This document shows positions 16,634-25,117 of a stretch of DNA of 56,671 nt, one piece after another. Within the stretch, counting starts at the first letter, position 1, and each line of letters begins with the position of its first letter. Position numbers and translations under genes: made by a program. The notes under the pieces are model-generated. The model ran no database searches. It was not told the origin of the DNA and was given only the letters and a program-made list of their open reading frames with translations. Origin of the DNA: an uncultured Fretibacterium sp. (lineage in GTDB: Bacteria; Synergistota; Synergistia; Synergistales; Aminobacteriaceae); assembly GCF_963548695.1 (NCBI RefSeq), contig NZ_CAUUWA010000009.1, positions 1-56,671 of the forward strand. The letters run 5' to 3'.

Positions 16634-17701
16634 GTGAGGGGGAGAGAGAACATAAAGGCATTCGGAAAAAATATTGTCGTCGTCGTCCTCTTTGTGGGGC
16701 TGACCGTAATGAGCGTTTTTTCGTTTTCCTCCGTCCAGGTCGTGCGGGGCAACGCCCGTACCGTCAACCATGCGGGGCTCGTCCGGGACCTGGGGCAGAG
16801 GCTGGTCAAATGGGAGCTGGCGGGGAGGAGAAACAACGCTCTGGAGTCCAGGATCGACAGGGTCATCGAGGACTTGGAGATAGGGCAGAGCGAGGACGGT
16901 CCGCTTGGTTTTCCCGATCCTGCCTATCAAAGGGGCCTGGAGGGAGTCCGGACTCAATGGAGGGAGCTCGAGGCCGCCATCGGGGAGGCCCGGCGAACTG
17001 GGGAGACGGGAGCCCTGTTCGATCTGAGCGAGAGCTTCTTCGAGACCGCCGATACCCTGACCGGCATCGCGGAGCGCCTTTCGGAGCAGAACGCCGATTT
17101 GACCCTGTCCCTGAGGACGATCCTGCTCGCTGTAGCGGGGGCGCTGCTCGTCTGCTTTCTGCTGCAGGCGTGCGAGTCGATGCAGCTCCTGTATCAGAAC
17201 AGATTCCTGAAGGAGAAGGCCACCAGGGACCCGACGACCTCTCTGCCCAACCGCTGGTCCTGCGACCTCCAGATCGAAAAGTACCGCGGCATGTCCCCCT
17301 TGCCCGACCTGATGTGTTTCATAGCCGATCTGAACAACCTGAAGAGGGTCAACGACACGCTCGGTCACGCGGCAGGGGATCGCCTGATCGTCGCGTTTGC
17401 CCGTATCCTGGCGGATGCTGCGACCCCTTATGGATTCGTGGGGCGCAACGGGGGCGACGAGTTCCTGGGTTTTTTCGAGAAAAGCGATCCCGAGCGGCTG
17501 CGCAGGTTTCATGAGGGGCTCCGCGAGAGAGTGGATCGCTACAACGAGACGAACGACGAGTTCTCTATCCGGTTCGCGTTCGGCGGGGTCCTGTCCTCCG
17601 AATTGGAGGACGCCTCGGTCTACACCCTGATCAATATGGCCGAACAGAGGATGTACAGGGACAAGGCGGCGGCCAAACAGGCGGAGTCCTTAGAACCCTA
17701 A
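16634..17701 (+). CDS. Membrane-bound diguanylate cyclase (GGDEF)
   Basis: A 355-residue protein with two membrane helices (about residues 11-30 and 156-178) flanking a periplasmic helical sensor of about 125 residues, then a GGDEF domain (about 195-345). The active motif is intact, RNGGDEFLGFF, and the upstream DLNNLKRVNDTLGHAAGD carries the conserved metal and substrate residues, so c-di-GMP synthesis is expected. The RxxD inhibitory site is absent: TPYG occupies that position. GTG start at 16634 with GAGGA at 16622-16626. The ligand of the sensor region is not recognisable. Its last 12 bases overlap the end of the convergent coiled-coil gene. Confidence 0.85.
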   Translation: MRGRENIKAFGKNIVVVVLFVGLTVMSVFSFSSVQVVRGNARTVNHAGLVRDLGQRLVKWELAGRRNNALESRIDRVIEDLEIGQSEDGPLGFPDPAYQRGLEGVRTQWRELEAAIGEARRTGETGALFDLSESFFETADTLTGIAERLSEQNADLTLSLRTILLAVAGALLVCFLLQACESMQLLYQNRFLKEKATRDPTTSLPNRWSCDLQIEKYRGMSPLPDLMCFIADLNNLKRVNDTLGHAAGDRLIVAFARILADAATPYGFVGRNGGDEFLGFFEKSDPERLRRFHEGLRERVDRYNETNDEFSIRFAFGGVLSSELEDASVYTLINMAEQRMYRDKAAAKQAESLEP

Positions 17702-18460
17702 GATCCGAACCAACAGCAGGGACAGGGAGATTAGCACGGGCATACCCAGCCCAAGCGCGCACCAGAGCCGTTTCTGCATCACGCGCATCTCTTCCCGAAG
17801 CGCTTCCATGCGGCGGCTCCATTGTGCGCTGCAGTCGGCCAGCTCTTGTTCCAGAGCCTCGCGGAGCGTCCGGGCCATGGCCTCCCGGGTCTCGTTCTGG
17901 AGCTCGGCCAACTCCATCGAGAGCGCGTTCAGCTCCCGGCTCTGCGCCTGGTTGTGGGCCCGCAGCAACCCCTCCCAGGCCGGGATTCGGTTCTCCATGA
18001 GGTCCGAAAGGGGAGCCTCCCGGTCCGGAGGAAGCTCATCGCCCCCCTCCTCATTGGAAGGCGATGGGTCGGGGAGGGACGATACAGGAACCCGCTGGAG
18101 CTCCGCGATGTTCTCGACCGCGCCCCCCAGTTTCGACATCGCTTCCTCCAACGAGGCGATCCTGCGGTTCGTGTCCTCCAGGGAACGGGCAAGCGCCTCC
18201 CAGCGCGCGGGTTCCCCCTCCGGCTCGACGCGCGGCCTCGCCGCGAGCTCGGATACCGCCTCCCGTATCCTCCGCCATGCCGCGTCCTTCTCCTCGTCCT
18301 CCAGTGTGCGGAGGGCGGACAGCTCCTCCTTGAGCGGCGGCAGCAGCCTGGCGGCGAGCTCCGATACGATGCGGGCGCTGGCGTGATCGAGGGGAGGATT
18401 TCTCCCGGTTCCAGCCTCCAGCCTCCCGGCCTCCACGGATTTCTCCGGCTCCGTCTTCAT
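17690..18460 (-). CDS. Coiled-coil tail-anchored protein next to the dynamin-like GTPase
   Basis: A 256-residue protein of no family I recognise. It has no signal peptide. Residues 30-115 and 165-230 are strongly helical and charged with coiled-coil character (LARSLEDTNRRIASLEEAMSKL; ALEQELADCSAQWSRRMEAL). A proline/acid-rich linker separates them. A single hydrophobic helix (about 232-254, ALGLGMPVLISLSLLLVRI) ends two residues before the C-terminus, so it should be tail-anchored facing the cytoplasm. The ATG is preceded by GGAGGG and lies 44 bases after the GTPase stop, so the two are very likely one transcript. It may tether the GTPase to the membrane (inference). Confidence 0.7.
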   Translation of the reverse strand: MKTEPEKSVEAGRLEAGTGRNPPLDHASARIVSELAARLLPPLKEELSALRTLEDEEKDAAWRRIREAVSELAARPRVEPEGEPARWEALARSLEDTNRRIASLEEAMSKLGGAVENIAELQRVPVSSLPDPSPSNEEGGDELPPDREAPLSDLMENRIPAWEGLLRAHNQAQSRELNALSMELAELQNETREAMARTLREALEQELADCSAQWSRRMEALREEMRVMQKRLWCALGLGMPVLISLSLLLVRILGF

Positions 18461-18504
18461 GAAGTGAAATTCCCTCCGTTCTTACCGTTTTAATCTTAAC
18501 TGCT

Positions 18505-21500
18505 TTACTCCGTCGATTTGCCTCCCCGTTCCCCGCTTCCGCCGGAGGAGGGGAGTGCCTCGTCGTCACCAGACCTTTGAGGTTCAGGCTTGAGGAGGCG
18601 CAGGGCATCGGCCCTCAACCTCTCCCGAATCTCCCGGAGCGCCATGCGCAGTCGGTGCTCCGTCAGGGGAGGGGCAAAGTCCAGGCTGCTCTCGCGCCAC
18701 AGGTCGAGCAGCGTCTCCAGGTCCCCGTCGGAGGAGTCCGCGCCGATCTGGCGGCCCAGGGCGATGAAGTCCGTGTAGCGGGGATCGTAGTTCTCGTGGA
18801 CGAACCAGTCCATTCGGCCGCGGAAGCCGCGCAGGCGGGTGAATGCGGCCATGCGGTCGGGAACGTCCAGGACGAGGTCGGGCAGCCGGGTCGCGAAGAG
18901 CGCGCCGTGGGCCGACGCGGCGATCCAGTCCGGGACGCTCGCGAGGGCCGGAGCGTAGGGGGAGCGGGCGAGGTCCGAGAGCCCGGAGTCCACCCGGGCG
19001 ATGTCCAAATGCACGACGGGCAGCCACTCCCCGAAGAGGTCGTCCCAGTCCACGTCCAGCATGGCCTCTCCCCTGAAGGCGTCGGAGGGCGCGATGAGCA
19101 CCTCCAGGTCGTCCAACGAGGAGGAGGGGGTGCGCAGGAGCGCGTGGGGCATCGCCGGGGGGATGCGGCCGCAGAAGATCCATTCGCCCTCCCCGATCTC
19201 CCGCCCCTCCGGCGTCCTGGGGACGTCGGTCAGCGAGGCGTCGTGGGCAAGACGCGAGAGCAGCCGCAGCGAATCGTGACGCCTCAGCCCCAGAAGGACG
19301 ATGCGGCGGCGTGCGTGTAGCGCGGGGAGAGCCAGGAAACGCGTCTGGATGGCCTGTTCCGCAAAAGCCCGAAGGAAGGGGGAGAAGAAATTTTCCTCGC
19401 TTTCGCCTCCTGGAATGCTCTCCGGGTCCGACGGGGGGGCCGGAGGAAGGCCGTGCGGCCCCTCGTCCATTGGCATCGAGCCCCCCAGCTTCAGCCCGTC
19501 GATGAGGCGCAGGAACCTTCGTTCGGCCGCCCGCAGCGAGGCCGCCGCCTCCCGAAACGCGGACCTCGAGAGCTCGCGTTCCGCCCTGGAGCGCTTTGTG
19601 TCCTCGAGGGCCGTCTCCTCCCGGACCAGCTCCTCGTAGAGGGGGTTGCAGACGGTCTCCCTCATCCGATTCTCCCACCAGTTCAGGTGGGCGTCCAGGA
19701 CCTCGAGGCGTTCCGTCAGAAGCTGCCTCCATTCCTGCGTCAACAGATCCCGATCGACGGTCTGGAGGACGACCCTTCTCCCGGGCCGGAAGGAAAGTCC
19801 CCGGAACCATCCGCGGGTCCGCACCTCGCTGGCCTGGTGGCGGATGTATCGGTCCAGGTCGGGCAGCTCCGTGCGGAATCCGGGAAGGGGGTCCGGCCGG
19901 CCGACGGGGGACAGCTCGTGGCGGGCGAGCATCTCGTCGCAGAAAGCTCCGGCGCGGTCCATGCGCTCCGTCATCCGCCTCAGGAGCTCCGCCCATTCTC
20001 CGTCCCAGCGCAGGCGGCGTTCGCGAAGGGCCTCCGGGGTGCGAATCGTCTCCGCCTCGCGCAGAAAACGGCCGATGATCGGTTCGGGGGCGAGCTCGCG
20101 CTTCCACTCGTTGCGGACCGAGGATATCTCGGCGCTGACCCAGCGCTGGGCGTCCCGAAGCTCCCGGATTCGGGCGGATTGATGGAGGACAGTCGAGAGG
20201 GGCTCACCGCCGTCCGTATCCCTGAGGGCGGAGTCCAGATCCTCGAGGGTGCGCCGCAGGAGGGCCGCGGCCCTTCGTGCCCGAAGCGCGATGCCGTTTT
20301 GGAGCAGGCGCTCCCGGAAGGACGTCATCCGGCGGAGCAGCGGCTCGAAGTTCGAGGCCCGCCATTCGGCGGAATCGCGGTTGTAAAAGTGCCGCAGGGC
20401 CAGCTTGGCGGAGATGGGGATGACGGGACACTCCGACCGGTCGAAACGGGCGGCGTCCCTGCGCAGCTCCTGCAGGTAGGCGTCCAGCTTCTGATCGCGC
20501 GAGAGGACGACCCGGCCCCCCTCGAGGTCGTCGCGTTCGAGGTCGATCTGGGTGAGCAGGAGGATCATCCTCTGGTGCGCCTCCAGGACGGTCCTCACCA
20601 GCTCGATGTCCGCGGCCTTGAAGGGGCTGCGTATGGAGGAGACGTACAGGATGATGTCCAGGGTCGGGAGGATGCGGCGCAGCACGAGCTCGGAGTGCCG
20701 GGGCAGCTCGCAGGCGTCGAGGCCGGGCGTATCGACGAGGACCAGCCCCTGGGGAAGGGCGGCGCCCGGGCTGGTCCATTCGATGCGGGCGACCCCGCGC
20801 TCGTTGCCGGGGTTCATTCGCTCCGTCGTGAGCTCCTCGAGCCGGCGGGAGGTCAGGGCGTCCCCGGAGAGGCGTTCGTTCCTGCCGTCCTCGTAGCGGA
20901 CGTCGACGGCCCTGAGGCCGCCCTTGCGGCAGAGGACCGTTACGTTGGTCGTGGCCCGGGTCTCCTCGGGGAGCAGACGTTCGCCCATCATCGCGTTGAT
21001 CAGGGTGGACTTGCCGCTGCTCGTTATCCCGACGACGCCGACGGTCAGCTCGGTGCGGCCGGCCGCCCTTAGCAGGGTCTCGAACTGTGCCGTGCGGGAC
21101 GAGAAGTTGGGGGAGAGGGTGCGCGAGGTCAGGGCGGCGAGGGCCGACTGGAGAAGCGCCGTCAGCTCCACCTGTACGGACTCCACCGCCGGAGCGTCCT
21201 CTGCGGAGGCTTCCTCGGGCCCGCAGAGCGGCTCGGATACCGGGGGCTCCTCCTCGAAGGAGGGGCGGAAGGCGCTGCGCTGGAGGCGCCGACGCAGCCT
21301 CAGGTTCTCCTCCTCCGCCTCGGCCTGGTCCGAGACGTCGAGCAGGACGGCCAGTTCTCCCTCCGAGCCGGGCAGGGGGGACAGGGAGGCCCGAAATGTC
21401 CTCGTACGGCCCCAGGCGTCCTCGAAGCGGAGCAGGTCCCCCTCCCTCGCCGCCCCGACCCGGCCGGCAAGAGAGGGATCCCGTGAGCAGAGGGCCTCCA

Positions 21501-22104
21501 TGACGCTGCCGAGCGGGGCGACGGTCCCCTGAGTGCGCGTGCAGAACGGAATCGGAAGCGCACCGAGCAGGGAGCGGAAGGACGCGAGGCGGGCTCGGGC
21601 GTTCGCCAGTTCGGACTCCGCCGCCGCGAGAAGGCCGGCCGTTCGTGCGTTCTCGGCCCTCCGTTCCTCGAGCTGCCGCTGCAGTTCCTGGCTGAGAGAT
21701 CGCCATGCCGTAGCCCGGCGGTCCGAGATCCTTTTGGAGGTCAGGTCCGTCTCGATCCCCAGCAGCCGGAGCGGGACCCCATCGTCCGCGCGAAGGATAC
21801 AGGCGTCGAGACGAAGAGGACGGTAGATCCCATCGCCGCAGTAAAAGCGTCGTGTGGAGGACAGCGCCGTCCGGTCCGACTCGTAGAGCGTCCGCAGCAT
21901 GCGCTGCGTCTCCGCGTGGTCCTCGGGGTGTCCCAGCTCGTGCCACTGGCCGAAGTTCTCCGGCCGGGAGCCGGGGGAGAGTCGCAGGAGCGACAGGAGA
22001 CGATCCGAGAAGGCAATCTCCTCCGATGGGAAGCGGACCTCGAGGGCCGCCTGGTCCGAGAGGTGCATGAAGTCGTCCCAGAGGGGGGGCGTGTGTGCGG
22101 TCAT
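18505..22104 (-). CDS. PAS-PAS-dynamin-like GTPase
   Basis: A 1199-residue cytoplasmic protein. Residues 10-125 look like a PAS domain with its C-terminal PAC strand (YRPLRLDACILRADDGVPLRLLGIE). A coiled coil (130-178) and a second PAS-like domain (176-261) follow. A dynamin/YfjP-type GTPase domain then has G1 GITSSGKS at 359-366, a G2 threonine in TRATTNVT, G3 DTPGLD at 458-463, G4 TQID at 518-521 and a SAK motif near 568. About 340 helical, arginine-rich residues and a C-terminal alpha/beta region complete it. The ATG at 22104 lacks its own ribosome site but overlaps the stop of a short upstream frame (ATGA). The open frame extends to 22500, so a longer protein is possible. Confidence 0.75.
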   Translation of the reverse strand: MTAHTPPLWDDFMHLSDQAALEVRFPSEEIAFSDRLLSLLRLSPGSRPENFGQWHELGHPEDHAETQRMLRTLYESDRTALSSTRRFYCGDGIYRPLRLDACILRADDGVPLRLLGIETDLTSKRISDRRATAWRSLSQELQRQLEERRAENARTAGLLAAAESELANARARLASFRSLLGALPIPFCTRTQGTVAPLGSVMEALCSRDPSLAGRVGAAREGDLLRFEDAWGRTRTFRASLSPLPGSEGELAVLLDVSDQAEAEEENLRLRRRLQRSAFRPSFEEEPPVSEPLCGPEEASAEDAPAVESVQVELTALLQSALAALTSRTLSPNFSSRTAQFETLLRAAGRTELTVGVVGITSSGKSTLINAMMGERLLPEETRATTNVTVLCRKGGLRAVDVRYEDGRNERLSGDALTSRRLEELTTERMNPGNERGVARIEWTSPGAALPQGLVLVDTPGLDACELPRHSELVLRRILPTLDIILYVSSIRSPFKAADIELVRTVLEAHQRMILLLTQIDLERDDLEGGRVVLSRDQKLDAYLQELRRDAARFDRSECPVIPISAKLALRHFYNRDSAEWRASNFEPLLRRMTSFRERLLQNGIALRARRAAALLRRTLEDLDSALRDTDGGEPLSTVLHQSARIRELRDAQRWVSAEISSVRNEWKRELAPEPIIGRFLREAETIRTPEALRERRLRWDGEWAELLRRMTERMDRAGAFCDEMLARHELSPVGRPDPLPGFRTELPDLDRYIRHQASEVRTRGWFRGLSFRPGRRVVLQTVDRDLLTQEWRQLLTERLEVLDAHLNWWENRMRETVCNPLYEELVREETALEDTKRSRAERELSRSAFREAAASLRAAERRFLRLIDGLKLGGSMPMDEGPHGLPPAPPSDPESIPGGESEENFFSPFLRAFAEQAIQTRFLALPALHARRRIVLLGLRRHDSLRLLSRLAHDASLTDVPRTPEGREIGEGEWIFCGRIPPAMPHALLRTPSSSLDDLEVLIAPSDAFRGEAMLDVDWDDLFGEWLPVVHLDIARVDSGLSDLARSPYAPALASVPDWIAASAHGALFATRLPDLVLDVPDRMAAFTRLRGFRGRMDWFVHENYDPRYTDFIALGRQIGADSSDGDLETLLDLWRESSLDFAPPLTEHRLRMALREIRERLRADALRLLKPEPQRSGDDEALPSSGGSGERGGKSTE

Positions 22105-22223
22105 CGCCGGGGGCGTCGCTCCGGAATAGGCAAAAGCGGCGCCGGACGCTCCCGTCCTCCAGGTGTCCGGAAAAGGGGATCTGAGACGTTTGTGCTGCGG
22201 ACCGCAATTTTTCGATCGGACAT
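22101..22223 (-). CDS. 40-residue leader frame coupled to the GTPase gene
   Basis: ATG at 22223 preceded by AGAGGAAGG, then forty sense codons (MSDRKIAVRSTNVSDPL..., ending in ERRPRR) and a TGA that overlaps the GTPase ATG in the arrangement ATGA. The peptide is basic and has no membrane segment or recognisable domain. Its value may lie in translational coupling: it supplies the ribosome site that the GTPase gene lacks. It is also possible that this is chance and the GTPase starts further upstream. Confidence 0.4.
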   Translation of the reverse strand: MSDRKIAVRSTNVSDPLFRTPGGRERPAPLLPIPERRPRR

Positions 22224-22479
22224 GGAGCCTTCCTCTTTCTAAAATTAAACCTGACATTAGAACGTTCGAAATAAAACGCTCGAAAGATGCATAGCGCGTG
22301 TCTGCCGGATTTTTCGGCTGCAGGGATATGCTATCATTGACGTTATGAGTATAACATTTGTCCTTCGTGACGTTGAGCCTCTTTCGGGGGAGGTAGGATA
22401 TAATAAGTCCCGGTATGCTTGCCTTATCTCTCACGGCCGGATGGCGGCGTGGCGGCGTTGTCTTTGAGGAGGTCTTATT

Positions 22480-23730
22480 GTGTCTGCGGTGACGCTTCAT
22501 TTCGAGAACATCCAGGGACGCATTGCGCGGGCCAGGGAGCTGTCCGAGACCCGGGACCTCCTGGCGGAGCTTCTCGCCATGTCCGATTTTCGGCTATTCT
22601 CCCTCTTCGGCGTCACCCGATACGCCCCTCAGGATGTCCATAACCTGAGGGATCAGATTTTTTCCCGGATCGTCTTGGAGTTGATGCGGAACGGCTGGAA
22701 CTGTGACTCCGCGTCGTTCGGGTTGGGACGTCGGGATACCTTTTTGATGGAGGCGGCGCGCCGCGGCCTGTCGCTGACGGTGACCCGTCTTCTGGAGATG
22801 GGGGCGAACGCGGACTACAACACCCAGGGCTATGGGGATTCCACCGCGCTCATGGCCGCGCGGGACCCCGAGATCATGAAGAAGCTCATTCGGTACGGCG
22901 CCAACCCCATGGGGCAAAACGCCCACAGGCAGACGGATTTCACCTATAAACTGCTCAGGGGGTTCGTCCCGGGAGCCCGCTTCTACTTTTACAACACGGG
23001 GAAGATCCCGTTTCAGCCCCTGTTGAACAACCTCAGGGAATGCCTGTTGAGCCGGGAGAGCATGCCGTACGAGTCGATGTACCCCCTGTGCCTTCTTCCC
23101 GTGGTGCCCTCCGGGGTCCCCTATCGCAACATCATCGACAAGAAGCTCATCGACGCCATGTTCGACAAGCAGTTTTTCCCGAGCTCGTCCGAGGCGCTCT
23201 CGTTTCGTCTAAAGGAGGGGATGCCGGTCTGGAGCTATCTGCGTTTTCGCATGAGCGACGCCATCAGCGTCTCGCCGGCCCATTTTGTGGCCTATCTGGC
23301 CTGCATGGTCAGGGGAGAGGCGTTTTCCGCCCCGGCGGATTTCTCCTGCATCGAGTCGTATCTCGAAAAGCCGTTGCCCCGAGAGGTTTTGCCTCGTGGG
23401 AACATCTCAAAGTCCGTGTTCGTCCACATGCTCTTTTCGCTGGCGAACCTTCCGTCGCCCCGGCTGCTTCGGTGGCTCCTACTGCTGGGGAGGGCCATCC
23501 GCCGCGTCGCGCTGTGGATGGACATCCTGGGGGAGGAGGCCTTCCAGGTCGTCAACGCTGCGTTTCCTGTGTCTAGGAAGAGCAGCCATGTCCTGCAGGA
23601 GCTGAGCTTGATGCAGTCGCTCCTCTCCATGCGCGTCAACGTCACGGACAGCTTCGGCGAGTTCCGGATCCCGGAGGAGCTTCGGTCCCTGGTCCTCACC
23701 GAGACGCCTCCGGGTGGCCTGGAGAGCTGA
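22480..23730 (+). CDS. Ankyrin-repeat protein of unknown function
   Basis: A 416-residue protein with two or three ankyrin-type repeats around residues 85-150 (TFLMEAARRGLSLTVTRLLEMGANADY, then STALMAARDPEIMKKLIRYGANP). The remaining 260 residues are helical and unfamiliar. There is no signal peptide or clear membrane helix. GTG start at 22480 with GAGGAGG at 22466-22472. It is divergent from the GTPase gene across a 256-base AT-richer spacer that carries a TATAAT at 22399-22404 without a well-spaced -35. The lysA gene follows 41 bases later. Confidence 0.7.
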   Translation: MSAVTLHFENIQGRIARARELSETRDLLAELLAMSDFRLFSLFGVTRYAPQDVHNLRDQIFSRIVLELMRNGWNCDSASFGLGRRDTFLMEAARRGLSLTVTRLLEMGANADYNTQGYGDSTALMAARDPEIMKKLIRYGANPMGQNAHRQTDFTYKLLRGFVPGARFYFYNTGKIPFQPLLNNLRECLLSRESMPYESMYPLCLLPVVPSGVPYRNIIDKKLIDAMFDKQFFPSSSEALSFRLKEGMPVWSYLRFRMSDAISVSPAHFVAYLACMVRGEAFSAPADFSCIESYLEKPLPREVLPRGNISKSVFVHMLFSLANLPSPRLLRWLLLLGRAIRRVALWMDILGEEAFQVVNAAFPVSRKSSHVLQELSLMQSLLSMRVNVTDSFGEFRIPEELRSLVLTETPPGGLES

Positions 23731-23771
23731 GGAGCCCGGATACTCGGTCTCCCGAAGGAGGAAGGGCTGCC

Positions 23772-25070
23772 GTGCCGCATCTTTTCTGGGGAGGGACGGA
23801 TTGCGTGGGGTTGGCCGCGCGGTTTGGGACGCCTCTTTATGTTCTGGACGAGTCCATAATTCGTGCCCGCTGCGCGGAGGTGAGGAGGGACTTTCTGGAC
23901 CGCTGGCCAAACGCCTCGGCCAGCTACGCCGGCAAGGCGTTTCTGACCCGAACGATGGCCCGCATCGTGGAGGAGGAGGGGCTGGGGCTGGACGTCGTCT
24001 CCCTGGGGGAGCTCCATACGGCGCTCTCGGCGGGGTTTCCGGTCTCCAGCATTGAGATGCACGGCAGCGCGAAGAGCGAGGCCGAGCTGAATGCCGCCCT
24101 CGACGCGAGGATCGGGCGCATTGTCGTCGACGGGCTCATGGAGCTCGAGGTACTTGCGGACCTCGCGGCCCGCAGGGGGCGGAGGGCGGAGATCCTGCTC
24201 CGCGTCACCCCGGGGGTCGCTCCCCATACGCACGCCTACATCGCGACGGGGCACAAGGGCAGCAAGTTTGGCTTGCCCTTGGACGGAGACATCCTGCCGC
24301 GGGCCGTGCGTTTTGCGTTGGAACAGGAGTTTATCTCGCTACGAGGCCTGCACTTCCATGTCGGGTCCCAGATCTTCGACCCGACGGCGCACGTCCGGTC
24401 CGTCACGCGGGTCGTCGAGGCCATGAGGCGTCTGCGCGAGGAGCTGGGGTTCAGGGTCTTGGAGCTGAACATGGGCGGTGGGTTCGGGGCCCGTTCTCAT
24501 CCCTCCGAGCCGCATGTGCCCCTGAGCCTGTTTACCGATGCCATGATGGGGGCGTTGGGGCGCGCCTGTGAGGCAGGAGGGCTGGAGGTCCCGGCCGTCT
24601 CCATAGAGCCGGGACGCTGGATCGTCTCGGAGGCGGGGATCACCCTCTATCGGGTCGAGACGGTCAAGGAATTGCCGGGTGTAACCTATGTTGGGGTGGA
24701 CGGGGGGATGGCGGACAACCCGCGTCCCGCCCTCTACCAGGCGGTCTATCGGGCGGCCGTGACCGATCGGCCCGACGGGCTTCCGGATTTTTTTGGGGGG
24801 AAGGTCTCTATTGTCGGAAAGTGCTGCGAGACGGGGGATATCCTGATCGAAGACGCCGTTCTTCCCCCCGTGAGACGGGGGGATGTGCTGGCGCTGTTCA
24901 ACACGGGGGCGTATACTTTCTCGATGGCGGGAAATTACAACCGGCTTTGCCGTCCCGCCGTCGTGCTGGTGAAGGGGGGGCAGGCGGAGGTCATTGTGGA
25001 GCGCCAGACGCCCGATGACCTGCTTCGGGGCGACCGTATTCCACGGCGGCTGGACCGCTCGGGGGAATAG
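23772..25070 (+). CDS. lysA: Diaminopimelate decarboxylase
   Basis: A 432-residue fold-III PLP enzyme that decarboxylates meso-diaminopimelate to lysine. The PLP lysine is in SYAGKAFLTR (about residue 55). HFHVGSQI (about 197), NMGGGFGARS (about 235) and SIEPGRWIVSEAG (about 278) line the cofactor, and GKCCETGD (about 356) and GAYTFSMAGNYN (about 380) give the substrate-binding Cys and Tyr at the dimer interface. CETGD favours DAP over ornithine or arginine decarboxylase. GTG start at 23772 with AAGGAGG ten bases away. Confidence 0.93.
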   Translation: MPHLFWGGTDCVGLAARFGTPLYVLDESIIRARCAEVRRDFLDRWPNASASYAGKAFLTRTMARIVEEEGLGLDVVSLGELHTALSAGFPVSSIEMHGSAKSEAELNAALDARIGRIVVDGLMELEVLADLAARRGRRAEILLRVTPGVAPHTHAYIATGHKGSKFGLPLDGDILPRAVRFALEQEFISLRGLHFHVGSQIFDPTAHVRSVTRVVEAMRRLREELGFRVLELNMGGGFGARSHPSEPHVPLSLFTDAMMGALGRACEAGGLEVPAVSIEPGRWIVSEAGITLYRVETVKELPGVTYVGVDGGMADNPRPALYQAVYRAAVTDRPDGLPDFFGGKVSIVGKCCETGDILIEDAVLPPVRRGDVLALFNTGAYTFSMAGNYNRLCRPAVVLVKGGQAEVIVERQTPDDLLRGDRIPRRLDRSGE

Positions 25071-25117
25071 GATCTCCAAAGGGTTTATTTAGCAGTCTAT
25101 TCAAGGAGGCAGAAGAA

